Below the pieces are notes generated by a model. It ran no database searches, had not been told where the DNA came from, and saw only the letters and a list, made by a program, of their open reading frames with translations. Made by a program: the position numbers and the translations under genes. Below are positions 25,272-36,116 of a DNA stretch of 64,000 nucleotides, one piece after another (position 1 is the stretch's first letter; each line of letters starts with the position of its first letter). The DNA is from CAZUYC01 sp964624475 (GTDB taxonomy: Bacteria; Myxococcota_A; UBA9160; SMWR01). The stretch covers positions 40,678-104,677 of the forward strand of contig CAZUYC010000062.1 of assembly GCA_964624475.1 (NCBI GenBank), in the 5' to 3' direction.

Positions 25272-26039
25272 TCACCCGCCCTCCAGCCACGCCGCGAGCT
25301 GCTCGACCAGGGCCGGACTTCCGAAGACGAGGCCGAGCTTGCCGCCCGGCCCCGTGAGCGTCACGCAGCGGCCGCCGGCTTCCGGGACGAGCACCTGCGT
25401 CGGCGCGGCGTCCCAGGGGTTGAGCAGGAGATCCACCATCGCGCCGACGCCGCCGCCCACGACCTGGGCGTGGCCGAAGGCGTCGGTGTAGCCGCGCAGC
25501 AGCGGGATCTCGCGCGCCATGCGCAGGAAGGCGGCGGAGGCACCCCACTGCTCGAAGCAGAAGGGGTCGCCGTGGGAGACGATCGCCCGGCGCAGGTCCG
25601 TCTCCTGCGAGACGCGGCACGCCTTGCCGTTGCGCCAGGCGCCGCCGCCGCGCCAGCCGACGTAGCGCTCGCCGACGCCCGGGAGATCGATCAGGCCGAA
25701 GACCGGCTCGCCCTCGTCCACGAGCGCGATCAGCGTCGAGAAGAGCGGGATCCCGCGCGAGAAGCCGATCGTCCCGTCGATCGGATCGACGAGCCAGCAC
25801 GGGCCGTCCGCCGGCCCCTCCGCGCCGTACTCCTCGCCGTGGATCGCGAAGCCCGGGAAGGCCTCGCGCAGGCGCGCGCGGATCGCCCGCTCGGCCGCCT
25901 TGTCGGCGTCGGTCACGGGCGAGCCGTCGGCCTTGGTCTCGACGGCGACGGAGCGGAAGCGCGGCAGCACCTCGCGCCGCGCCGCATCCGCGGCCGACTC
26001 CGCCGCCTTGGCTATCGCCTCGAAGTCGAGACGCGTCAT
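25272..26039 (-). CDS. Inositol monophosphatase family phosphatase (HisN-like)
   Basis: The 255-aa product has the lithium-sensitive phosphatase motifs: GEEYG (metal-binding Glu), DPIDGT (metal-binding aspartates) and WDAAPTQVLVPEAGG. The VVGGGVGAMVDLLLNPWDAAP segment is similar to bacterial histidinol-phosphatases of this family, but the substrate cannot be fixed by motif alone. Its ATG overlaps the TGA of the upstream membrane gene (ATGA), so it is translationally coupled to it. It converges on the cupredoxin gene with a 9-base gap. Confidence 0.85.
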   Translation of the reverse strand: MTRLDFEAIAKAAESAADAARREVLPRFRSVAVETKADGSPVTDADKAAERAIRARLREAFPGFAIHGEEYGAEGPADGPCWLVDPIDGTIGFSRGIPLFSTLIALVDEGEPVFGLIDLPGVGERYVGWRGGGAWRNGKACRVSQETDLRRAIVSHGDPFCFEQWGASAAFLRMAREIPLLRGYTDAFGHAQVVGGGVGAMVDLLLNPWDAAPTQVLVPEAGGRCVTLTGPGGKLGLVFGSPALVEQLAAWLEGG

Positions 26040-27828
26040 GGCGGGCCAGGGTAGGTAGGGCGCGGATGCGGCGCCAAGCTCTCGCCCGGCGCCGCCCGCG
26101 CGGAGGCCTCGGCGCGAAGCTGCACGAGGACGCGACGCCCGCGCGGCAGGTCGGGGACGCGCGCGAGGAGCTCCTCCCACGCGCGCAGCGCGAGGTCCGG
26201 GCGGCCGAAGGCTCGCAGCAGGCGCGTGCGCGCGGTGAGCCGATCGCGCGCGGGGATCTCGAACACGGCGCCCAGCGGGGCGAAGAGGCCCGGCGCGTCG
26301 AGATCGACCGCGGCGAAGCGCCCCCCGCCCGCGGGCTCGCGCACGAAGACGAGGCTCACGTCGTCGAGGTAGGCGAGCCGCCACTGCGGGCTCGCGTGGA
26401 GCCAGGCCGCGAGCTCGCCGACGTCCTGGCGGCGGTGGTTCAGCAGCACGGTGCCGAAGCGGTAGCGGGCGTCGAGGCTCGCGAAGGCCTGCACGTCGCG
26501 GAGCTGCAGGCGCGGCAGGAGCTCGGGCCCGAAGACCTCGAGGCGGCCGTCGCTCATCACCGGGTAGGCGGGCCAGAGGCGCCAGATCAGGTAGCCGCCG
26601 TCCGCCATCGAGTGCGCGATCGGCGCGGGCGGGCGCGCCCGGTCGATCCACTCCGCCGCACCGATCGGGTTGAGACCCTCGATCACCCCGAGCCCCGGCG
26701 TGCCGTAGGGGCCGATGCGCGCGTAGAAGCGCCCGCGCACGGCGTCGAAGGCCACGAGCAGCGCGAGCGCGGTCGTGAGCGCGCTCGCGGCGGCGTGGAA
26801 GCGCGGCGCGAGCGGCCGCGCGTCGAGCGCCTCGTTCAGGTTCCGGACCAGGATCGGCGCGGCGATGACCGCGAAGAGCGCCGTGTTGCGCTTGGCGCCG
26901 AGCGCGAGCGTGAAGGCGGCCACGAAGAGCAGCAGGTCGGCTTCGCGGACGCGGCTCCGGTTCGAGACGATGGCGCCGAGCGCGAGGGCGGCCTGGCCGA
27001 GGAAGAGCCCGAGCGGGAGCGGCGGGAGCGATCCGAGCGGGGGCTGCAGCTCGTCGATGAGCATTCCGAAGGCCCCGCGGCGCTCGGCCGAGCCCACCAT
27101 GTCGAGCTGGGGAAGGGGATAGAGCGCTCCGTCGAGCCCGTTCGGGTTCGCGAGCGAGACCATGGCGGCGAGCGCGACGAGGCCCGCGAGCCGGCGCACC
27201 CGGTCCACGCGCAGGCCCTCGCCCGGGCGCCCGAAGGGGCGCAGGAGCTCCCCGGCGAGATGGATCGCGAGACCGCGAGGCCCACGGCGAAGAGCCCGTG
27301 CAGGTTCACCCAGACGAGCTGGAGCAGGACGATCGCGTAGACGGAACGACCCCCCGTGCGCTCGAATCGGTCGAGCAGCAGGAGCACGCCCGCGAGGAGC
27401 ACGAAGCTCGGGAGCTCCGGCCGGGCCTGGAGCCGGTTGGCCGCCACCAGCAGCATGAGCGCCAGCGCGCCGGCCGAGACCCACGCGCGGTCGCGGCGGG
27501 CGCCGATCGGCGCGAGGGCGGCGAGCCAGACGAGGACCAGCGCGAGCTGCGCGAGCACGACCGCGGCGTGCCCGCCCATCGCGTACAGCGCGTGCAGGCC
27601 GAGCTGGTGCAGCCAGTGGATGTCGATCCAGCGCGCGCCGGGGACCGTGTAGGTGAAGGGATCGCTGCGCGGGATCTCCCCCGTCGCGGCGATCAGGTCG
27701 CCCGCGCGCAGGTGCCACCAGTAGTCGAGCGAGCGGAGGTCCTGGAGCGAGAGCGCGGCCGCGAGGACGGCGAGCCCGGCCCACGGCGCTGTGCGCAGGA
27801 GCCAGCGGTGGGGCGCGGGCAGGGGCAG
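26036..27828 (-). pseudogene. GT-C-like polytopic membrane protein, frameshifted and without a canonical start
   Basis: The protein can be read as two pieces in different frames. The first (27828 to about 27270) holds DYWWHLRAGDLIAATGEIP, SDPFTYTVPGARWIDIHW and a run of helices to VNLHGLFAVGLAV. The second (about 27270 to 26036) continues IHLAGELLRPFG, SLANPNGLDG, several helices and a soluble end. One base appears to be missing near 27270 (GTCTCGCG where GTCCTCGCG would join the frames). The first ATG in the upstream frame is at 27579, well inside the conserved region, so the 5' end also lacks a normal start. It lies between DUF971 and the phosphatase and is linked to the latter by ATGA. It may be a decaying gene or one with a sequencing error. 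Confidence 0.65.
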
Positions 27829-27832
27829 CGCC

Positions 27833-28150
27833 TCAGGCCGCGGGGTCGAGCTCGCGGAGGCGGCGGAAGGGATAGATGCCCGTCTCGTGGCCGTCGCTCC
27901 AGTGGATCTGGATGCCGTAGCGCCCCACCGGGGCGATGCGCAGCGGGTGCACGTCCGCGGGCACGCTCGCGGGGTCGAGGCGTCCTTCGCCGGTCCACTC
28001 GTCGACGCAGCTCGCGCAGCCGCAGGCGAGCCGGAGCTCCCGCACCGCGAACACGCTCTCGCGGCCGTCGCCCCAGGTGATCGCGAGCTCGCGGGGGCCC
28101 TGCTGGCGGATGCCCGTCGGGGTGAAGCGCGCCTCCTCGGCGTCGGACAT
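27833..28150 (-). CDS. DUF971 (GBBH-like N-terminal) domain protein
   Basis: The 105-aa product is a single PF06155 domain: PTGIRQQGPRELAITWGDGR, then RLACGCASCVDEWTG with a likely metal- or cluster-binding Cys set, then GRYGIQIHWSDGHETGIYPF. The domain occurs in gamma-butyrobetaine hydroxylase and fused or next to Mrp/ApbC Fe-S carriers; the free-standing form has no firm function. TACACT lies 9 bases before the ATG on the minus strand, which suggests a leaderless start. The membrane gene follows directly. Confidence 0.88.
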   Translation of the reverse strand: MSDAEEARFTPTGIRQQGPRELAITWGDGRESVFAVRELRLACGCASCVDEWTGEGRLDPASVPADVHPLRIAPVGRYGIQIHWSDGHETGIYPFRRLRELDPAA

Positions 28151-28164
28151 CGCCCGGCGAGTGT

Positions 28165-28385
28165 AGCTTCGCTCGCCTGCGGCTCGCTGCGCGCGCTTCG
28201 CGCGGGCCTTGGGACGGTGCGTCGAGTCGGGTGGCTGTGCTTGGCTCCGCTCGCCTACGGCTCGCTGCGCGCTTCGCTTGCCCTCCTGCTGGCTCAGCTC
28301 GCTGTGCGCGCTTCGCGCCGGCCTTGGCGGGGAGCCCGCCTCCGCTCGCCTACGGCTCGCTGCGCGCGCTTCGCGCTTGCTAGCC
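28165..28385. repeat. Dispersed GC repeats, three plus-oriented copies
   Basis: Copies of CTCGCCTNCGGCTCGCTGCG lie near 28170, 28248 and 28343, separated by related sequence. The middle one is preceded by GACGGTGCGTCGAGTCGGGT and GGCTGTGCTTGG, the extended form also seen at 45585. Nothing else is visible in the 263-base gap between the two divergent genes. Confidence 0.85.
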
Positions 28386-28413
28386 TGCGCCGCGCAGCGA
28401 GGAGGGGCCTGCC

Positions 28414-29097
28414 GTGGACGAGAACGCGATCGCGATCCTGGGCGGCACGGGGGACCAGGGTCTGGGGCTCGCGCTGCGCTTCGCCCGCGCGGGGCGCCCG
28501 GTCGTGATCGGGTCGCGCCGGCCCGAGCGCGCCGTGGAGGCGGCGGAGAAGGTGAGCGCGAGCGTGCCGGGCGCCGCGGGGGTCCTCGGCTTCGAGAACG
28601 GCGATGCCGCGGAGCGGGCGCCGATCGTGATCCTCTCCGTGCCCTTCGAGCACTGCGCGGCAACGCTCAAGGCGATCCGCTCGCGGCTGCGCGCCGGCCA
28701 GGTCGTGGTCTCGATGGGCGTGCCCCTCGCCACCGCCATCGGCGATGCCGCCACGCGCCTGCTCGGGGTCTGGCAGGGCTCCTGCGCGGAGCTCCTGGCG
28801 GCTCTCGCGCCCGAGGGGGTCGAGGTCGTGTCCGCCTTCCAGAACGTCTCGGCCCACCGCCTCCAGCACCTCGAGAGCGAGGTCGAGTGCGACGTCGTCG
28901 TCTCGGGCCCGCCGGCGGCGCGCAAACAGGTCATGGCCCTCTGCCCGCTCGTTCCGGGGCTGCGGGCGGTCGACGGGGGGCCGCTCGCGAACGCCCGGAT
29001 CGTCGAGGCGATCACCGCCCTCCTGATCGGGCTCAACGCCCGCTACGAGGTGCCCGAGGGGGTCGGGATCCGGTTCACGGGACTGCCCCGCGCTTGA
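28414..29097 (+). CDS. npdG: F420-dependent NADP reductase-like protein (Fno/NpdG family)
   Basis: The 227-aa product starts with the Rossmann motif AILGGTGDQGLGLA, followed by IGSRRPERA, where SR with the following basic residues contacts the NADP phosphate. VILSVPFEH, VSAFQNVSAHRL and ALLIGLNARYEV are further Fno family blocks. These enzymes move hydride between F420H2 and NADP+. The ribosome binding site GAGGAGGGG lies just before GTG 28414. With the Ddn-like protein at 5414 it hints that the host makes or scavenges F420, but no F420 synthesis gene is in the window. Confidence 0.85.
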   Translation: MDENAIAILGGTGDQGLGLALRFARAGRPVVIGSRRPERAVEAAEKVSASVPGAAGVLGFENGDAAERAPIVILSVPFEHCAATLKAIRSRLRAGQVVVSMGVPLATAIGDAATRLLGVWQGSCAELLAALAPEGVEVVSAFQNVSAHRLQHLESEVECDVVVSGPPAARKQVMALCPLVPGLRAVDGGPLANARIVEAITALLIGLNARYEVPEGVGIRFTGLPRA

Positions 29098-29647
29098 CCC
29101 TCGCGGCGCCCGAACCGGACCCGTGATCCGAGCAATTTCAGATACTTAGAGACATGCCCGAGCCACTGCCCGCGGCGCAGCGCGCGCGGGGCCCCGGCCG
29201 TGACCCGCCGATCGATAGGAACCTCAAGGGGTTGTGGTCGACGAGGGTCTCGAGCCCCGCATTTTGTATTTTTTCCGTTGACGCGACCCTGCCGGCGAAG
29301 TAACTAGACCGTCGGGGATGAGACACGTCCCCTCGGCGGCCTGGGGGGTTTGAGACAGGCGGTCGTCGGGGGGAAGCGAGCCGGAAACGGGAAGGAGGAC
29401 CCGAATCCGGCTCGGGGGCGCCGGGGGTTCCGGCGCCTCTCTCATCTCCGGTGGCTTCCCGCCCGTCCGCGTGCAGCGGACCGCGCATCGGCGCATCGGC
29501 GGCCGGGCGGGCGTTCCTGGTCGGAACACGAGACCAGCGCGGGCGCGGGAGGGATCGGGGCCGGAGGGCCGGCCCCGGGCGGGGGGGAGTCGTCGTGGCG
29601 GAGGGGGCCGCCGCGCAACGTCAACGGAACCGAGGGGGGGGTGAGAA
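29098..29647 (+). other. 550-bp gap with nrdJ promoter and long structured leader
   Basis: No gene was found here. The first half carries an AT-rich stretch (near 29261-29275) ahead of the promoter at 29278. The following ~340 bases are G-rich and self-complementary. Around 29380-29420 the order GGGAA, AATCC and a GC stem loosely recalls a cobalamin riboswitch core, but the B12 box is not convincing. Confidence 0.4.
29278..29306 (+). promoter_or_regulatory. Sigma-70-type promoter of nrdJ
   Basis: TTGACG (29278-29283) and TAACTA (29301-29306) are separated by 17 bases, preceded by an AT-rich tract that could act as an UP element. In such GC-rich DNA this is striking. It implies a leader of about 335 bases before the GTG of nrdJ. 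Confidence 0.6.
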
Positions 29648-32437
<2,790 letters not shown>

Positions 32438-32452
32438 GCACGGGCTGGGGCG

Positions 32453-33532
32453 ATGGGTTACACGGCCCAGGCAAGCGCGAAGCGCGCGCAGCGAGCCGAA
32501 GGCTGGCGAAGTCATCGTCGCGCCAGCGCGAAGCGCGCGCAGCGAGCCGAAGGCGAGCGAAGTCATCGTCGAACCCGGCGTCTCGTCGCGGCGCTCTGCG
32601 CTCCGTTGCTGCTCGGCTCCTGCATCCGGGTGCAGCTCTGGGGCCTGCCGCGCCCGCTCGAGGAGACGGTGGTCCACGGCGAGGCGGGGCCCAAGATCCT
32701 GCTGCTCGCGATCGACGGCGTGATCGTGGAGCAGGTGCCCGAGCCCGAGCTCTTCGGCCCCTCCGAGGACAACCCCGTGTCCCGGGTGCGCGAGCAGCTC
32801 GATCGCGCGCGCGAGGACCCGGAGGTGCGCGCGCTCTTGCTGCGCATCAACAGCCCCGGCGGCACGGCGACGGCGAGCGACCTCGTCTACTCCGAGATCC
32901 TGCGCTTCAAGCGCGAGCGCGGCGTGCCGGTGGTGGCGCAGCTCATGGGCCTCGCCACCTCCGGGGGCTACTACGTCGCGATGGCCGCGGACCTCGTCGT
33001 CGCCCACCCGACGACCGTCACGGGCTCGATCGGGGTACGGTTCGTCAGCGTGAGCCTCGCGGGGCTCCTCGAGAAGCTCGGGATCGAGGACCAGACGCTC
33101 ACGGCGGGGCCGCACAAGGACGCGGGCTCGCCGCTGCGCCGGCTCCGCCCCGAGGAGCGGGCGCACCTGCAGAGCGTGCTCGACGATCTCCACGCTCGCT
33201 TCACGCAGGTGGTGGCGGAGGGTCGGCCCGACCTTCCGCCCGGCGCGCTCGAGCGCGTGGCCGACGGGAGCATCTTCAGCGCGCGCCAGGCGCTCGAGCT
33301 CGGGCTCGTCGATGCGGTCGCGGACCTCGAGGAGTCGGTGGCGCGCGCCCGGCTCGCGGCCGGCCTCTCGGAGGCCCGCGTGGTGCGCTACCACCGGCCG
33401 CGGGAGTACGCGAACAACCTCTACACGCGCAACGGTTCGCTCGCCCCGCAGCTGCGCCTCGAGTTCCCGGGCTCCCGGGCCCTGGCGGTCAGCCCCGGCT
33501 TCTACTTCCTCTGGGCGCCGGGGCTCCCGTAG
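32453..33532 (+). CDS. sppA: Signal peptide peptidase SppA-like S49 protease with repeat-derived N-terminus
   Basis: The 359-aa product is a short-form S49 protease. The catalytic Ser is in GLATSGGYYVAM (Ser 170) and the Lys in GPHKDAGSPLRR (Lys 222), with TVTGSIGV between. A lipobox LLLGSC (Cys 57) follows the basic run RRTRR. Residues 7-40 are two copies of a 17-residue unit, ASAKRAQRAEGERSHRR, and come directly from two in-frame 51-bp copies of the dispersed repeat. No canonical start exists between the repeat and the lipobox, so the repeat must be translated if ATG 32453 is used. The protease should degrade cleaved signal peptides in the membrane. Confidence 0.88.
   Translation: MGYTAQASAKRAQRAEGWRSHRRASAKRAQRAEGERSHRRTRRLVAALCAPLLLGSCIRVQLWGLPRPLEETVVHGEAGPKILLLAIDGVIVEQVPEPELFGPSEDNPVSRVREQLDRAREDPEVRALLLRINSPGGTATASDLVYSEILRFKRERGVPVVAQLMGLATSGGYYVAMAADLVVAHPTTVTGSIGVRFVSVSLAGLLEKLGIEDQTLTAGPHKDAGSPLRRLRPEERAHLQSVLDDLHARFTQVVAEGRPDLPPGALERVADGSIFSARQALELGLVDAVADLEESVARARLAAGLSEARVVRYHRPREYANNLYTRNGSLAPQLRLEFPGSRALAVSPGFYFLWAPGLP
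32474..32571 (+). repeat. Two in-frame copies of the dispersed repeat inside sppA
   Basis: Copies at 32474-32520 and 32525-32571 are offset by exactly 51 bases (17 codons) and differ at a few positions. They encode the lysine/arginine-rich n-region of the SppA signal peptide. Confidence 0.9.
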
Positions 33533-33560
33533 CCGAGCCCGGGTCGCCGCCCCGCAAGGC

Positions 33561-33680
33561 CGCGAAGCGGCCGCGCAGCGAGCCGTAGGCGAGCGGAGTA
33601 ACGGGCCCGCGCTCAGTAAGACGCCGCGAAGCGGCCGCGCAGCGAGCCGTAGGCGAGCGGGTAACGGGCCCCCGCTCAGT
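33561..33680. repeat. 64-bp tandem repeat including a gene end
   Basis: Two copies (from 33561 and 33625) share GCGAAGCGGCCGCGCAGCGA, the dispersed core, and end CGCTCAGTA. In the second copy CTCAGTA is the stop codon and last Tyr codon of the minus-strand gene at 33676; the first copy therefore duplicates that 3' end. Confidence 0.8.
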
Positions 33681-34086
33681 AGGACCAGCGTCCGCGCTGG
33701 TACCGGAAGACCTCGGTCACCGGGACGGTGTCCGCGACGGTGCACGAGCCGCCCTCGAGATCCCGGCAGCTGTACACGTGCTCCGTGTAGTGGAGCAGTC
33801 CGACGTAGGGCGCCGCGGCCTGACCGGTCGGTCGCAGCTCCGTTCGGAACTCCTCGCCGTAGCCGCGATAGGTGAAGACCGCGCTCCCGGGGCCGGCTGC
33901 GACCTTCGGCTGGCGCCGCTCGCGTTCCTCCTGGCTGCGCACCCTGGCCATGAAGTCGCGCGCGAAGTCCTCGAAGGCGACCACGGCGCGCTCCTGGCCC
34001 GGCTTCGCTCGGGCGGGCTCGCCCGCGAAGGCGGGGGTGCAGAAGCCGCATGCGAGCGCCAGGGCGACGGCGCTGCTTCGCCGCAT
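33676..34086 (-). CDS. Secreted protein of unknown function
   Basis: The 136-aa product has a clear Sec signal peptide (MRRSSAVALALACGFCTPAFA, cut before GEPAR). The mature part has a charged stretch (DFMARVRSQEERERRQPKV) and a beta-rich end, FTYRGYGEEFRTELRPTG, with two cysteines (YSCRDLEGGSC) that could form a disulfide. GGAGGA precedes the ATG. Its last codons are part of the 64-bp tandem repeat. No family is recognised; a periplasmic role is likely. Confidence 0.6.
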   Translation of the reverse strand: MRRSSAVALALACGFCTPAFAGEPARAKPGQERAVVAFEDFARDFMARVRSQEERERRQPKVAAGPGSAVFTYRGYGEEFRTELRPTGQAAAPYVGLLHYTEHVYSCRDLEGGSCTVADTVPVTEVFRYQRGRWSY

Positions 34087-34162
34087 GAGGGGTCCTCCGT
34101 CGCTCCCGTCTTCGTCAGCCCCAGCGCCCGGCTTGAGCGGCCGAGCACGGAGCGCGGGCCGG

Positions 34163-34237
34163 CAAGCGCGAAGCGCGCGCAGCGAGCCGAAGGCGAGCGG
34201 AGGCGAAAACCGGTGCGCTACGCGCGAAGCGCGCGCA
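34163..34237. repeat. Dispersed GC repeat after ETF-QO
   Basis: The repeat starts three bases beyond the ETF-QO stop (read on the minus strand) and contains GCGCAGCGAGCCGAAGGCGA plus a second partial copy, GCGCGAAGCGCGCGCAGC. Confidence 0.8.
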
Positions 34238-34239
34238 GC

Positions 34240-35934
34240 TCACATCCTTTCGTAGTCCGGTCCCTCGCCGCCCTGGGGCGGCGTCCAGGTGATCACCTGG
34301 TAGGGGTCGGCGATGTCGCAGGTCTTGCAGTGGACGCAGTTCTCGTGGTGGATGAAGAGCTTCTTGCGGCCTGGGTGCTCGGGGTCGTCGATCATCTCGT
34401 AGACGGCCGCCGGGCAGAAGTTCTCGCAGGGGTTCCCGAACTCTTCCGCGCAGACGGTGCTGCAGAGGTTCGTGTCCGCGACCACGAGGTGCGAGGGCTG
34501 GTCCACCTCGTGCTGCGTGCCGCTCCACTGGACCAGGTGCTCCTTGGAGAAGGTGAGCTTGCCGTCGAACTCGAAGGGCTCCTTCACGCGCTTCGCGGCG
34601 GGGAGCTCGGCCAGGCGGCGCATCCGCGCGTGGCCCGGCTCGGCATGCATCGGTTCGACGAGCCCGCGGCCGCCGGTCAGCATGCGCGGGAGTTCGTTCA
34701 GGCCGAAGAAGGCCGGGCCGCGCTCGATCGACGGACCGAAGTTGCGCGCCTGCCAGTGCTCGGCGAACGCCCAGCTGCGGCGATAGCGCTCGGCATACGC
34801 GCCGAGCGTCTTGGCGCCGAAGTCCTGCTGCGCGAGCGCGTCGACGATCGTCTCCGCGGCGAGCATTCCCGACTTCATGGCCAGGTGGATCCCCGCCAGG
34901 TTCTGCGCGTTGCAGAAGCTCGCCGAGTCGCCGATCAGCATGGCGCCGTCGGTGTAGAGCTTCGGCTGCGCGCGCAGCCCGCCGGTCGGGATCACCTTGG
35001 CGCCGTACCGGACGAGCTCCGCGCCCTCGAGGAGCCAGCGCATCCAGGGCGTGGTCTTGAACTTCTGGGCCTCGAGGTGCGGGTCGCAGTGCGGATCCTC
35101 CGAGTCGAGCAGCGTCACGAAGCCGTACGAGATCAGGTGGTCCTGCATGTCGTAGAGCCACATGCCGTGGAAGCGCCTCAGGATCTCCGGGAAGAGGAAG
35201 CCATGCACGACGCGCCCCGGGCGGTGCTTGCCGGGATCGATGCGCCAGATCTCCTTGATCCCGGCCTCGAAGGTCGGGGGGTTCTCGCCCTCGAGCCCGA
35301 AGCGCTCGATCAGCTGCTTGGCGAGAGAGCCTCGCACGCCCTCGCCGATCACGGTCACCTTGGCGCGGATGTCCATGCCCGGCTGGAAGTTCGGCTTGGG
35401 GCGCCCGTTTTTGTCGACTCCCATGTCGCCGGTGCGGACGCCGACGACCCGGCCGCCCTCGGCGAGGATCTCTTCCCCCGCGAAGCCGGGGTAGATCTCG
35501 ACGCCGGCCGCCTCGGCCCGCTCGGCCAGCCACTTCGCGGCCCGGTTCAGCGAGACGACGTGGTAGCCCTTCTTGCGGAAGTTCGGGGGTACCAGCGGCA
35601 CCGAGAGTTTCCCCTTCGGGTGGAAGACCCAGAAGCCGGCGTAGTCGCAGACGTACTCCGTCGGGAACCCCTGGCTCGCGAAGTCCGGCACGAGCTCGGC
35701 CAGGGCCTTCGGGTTCATCACCGCGCCCGAGAGCATGTGGTCGCCGACGGCGGCGCCCTTCTCGAGCACGAGGACGCTCGGCGGCTCGATCGGCGGCAGT
35801 CGCCGCGCCTCGGCCTCGCGGTTGTAGGCCTCGACGCGGCCCATCAGGTGGATCGTCGAGGCGAGGGTCGCGGGGCCGGCGCCGACGTAGAGGACGTCGA
35901 CCTCCATGCTCTCGCGTTCGACGGGCTGGCTCAT
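34240..35934 (-). CDS. Electron transfer flavoprotein-ubiquinone oxidoreductase
   Basis: The 564-aa product has an N-terminal FAD-binding motif VLYVGAGPATLAS, the block GDHMLSGAVMNP, IGDSASFCNAQNLAGIHLAMKSG, and a C-terminal iron-sulfur domain with cysteines in NLCSTVCAEEFGNPC and ENCVHCKTCDIADPYQVITW. This inner-membrane-bound enzyme passes electrons from acyl-CoA dehydrogenases, through ETF, to quinone. It fits the dehydrogenase at 23123, although ETF subunits are not in the window. ATG 35934 is chosen because upstream sequence is not ETF-QO-like. Confidence 0.95.
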   Translation of the reverse strand: MSQPVERESMEVDVLYVGAGPATLASTIHLMGRVEAYNREAEARRLPPIEPPSVLVLEKGAAVGDHMLSGAVMNPKALAELVPDFASQGFPTEYVCDYAGFWVFHPKGKLSVPLVPPNFRKKGYHVVSLNRAAKWLAERAEAAGVEIYPGFAGEEILAEGGRVVGVRTGDMGVDKNGRPKPNFQPGMDIRAKVTVIGEGVRGSLAKQLIERFGLEGENPPTFEAGIKEIWRIDPGKHRPGRVVHGFLFPEILRRFHGMWLYDMQDHLISYGFVTLLDSEDPHCDPHLEAQKFKTTPWMRWLLEGAELVRYGAKVIPTGGLRAQPKLYTDGAMLIGDSASFCNAQNLAGIHLAMKSGMLAAETIVDALAQQDFGAKTLGAYAERYRRSWAFAEHWQARNFGPSIERGPAFFGLNELPRMLTGGRGLVEPMHAEPGHARMRRLAELPAAKRVKEPFEFDGKLTFSKEHLVQWSGTQHEVDQPSHLVVADTNLCSTVCAEEFGNPCENFCPAAVYEMIDDPEHPGRKKLFIHHENCVHCKTCDIADPYQVITWTPPQGGEGPDYERM

Positions 35935-36104
35935 CGGGGGCCTCCGCGGGCGTCTCGCGCCAGGATAGCCCGCCCCGGACCGCGCGCCCCGCGGCGAAGG
36001 AGCCCCCCGAGCATCGGGCCCACGATCATCCCCGCGCCGAAGGCGGCCCCTCGCGGTCGGCGGCGGCTGCGAGCCCCGGGGCGTCCTCCATGCGTCGCCC
36101 AATA

Positions 36105-36110
36105 TATAAT
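36105..36110 (+). promoter_or_regulatory. Perfect -10 TATAAT, leaderless start
   Basis: TATAAT ends 6 bases before GTG 36117, so transcription should begin at the start codon. This argues for GTG 36117 over ATG 36090, which lies upstream of the -10 element. Confidence 0.65.
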
Positions 36111-36116
36111 GGCGCC

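Noticed and set aside
29243..29275. Intrinsic terminator after npdG (GGGTCTCGAGCCC then T-rich tract)
   Set aside because: The stem has only about three stable pairs with an unrealistic loop; the T-rich tract is better explained as upstream element of the nrdJ promoter.
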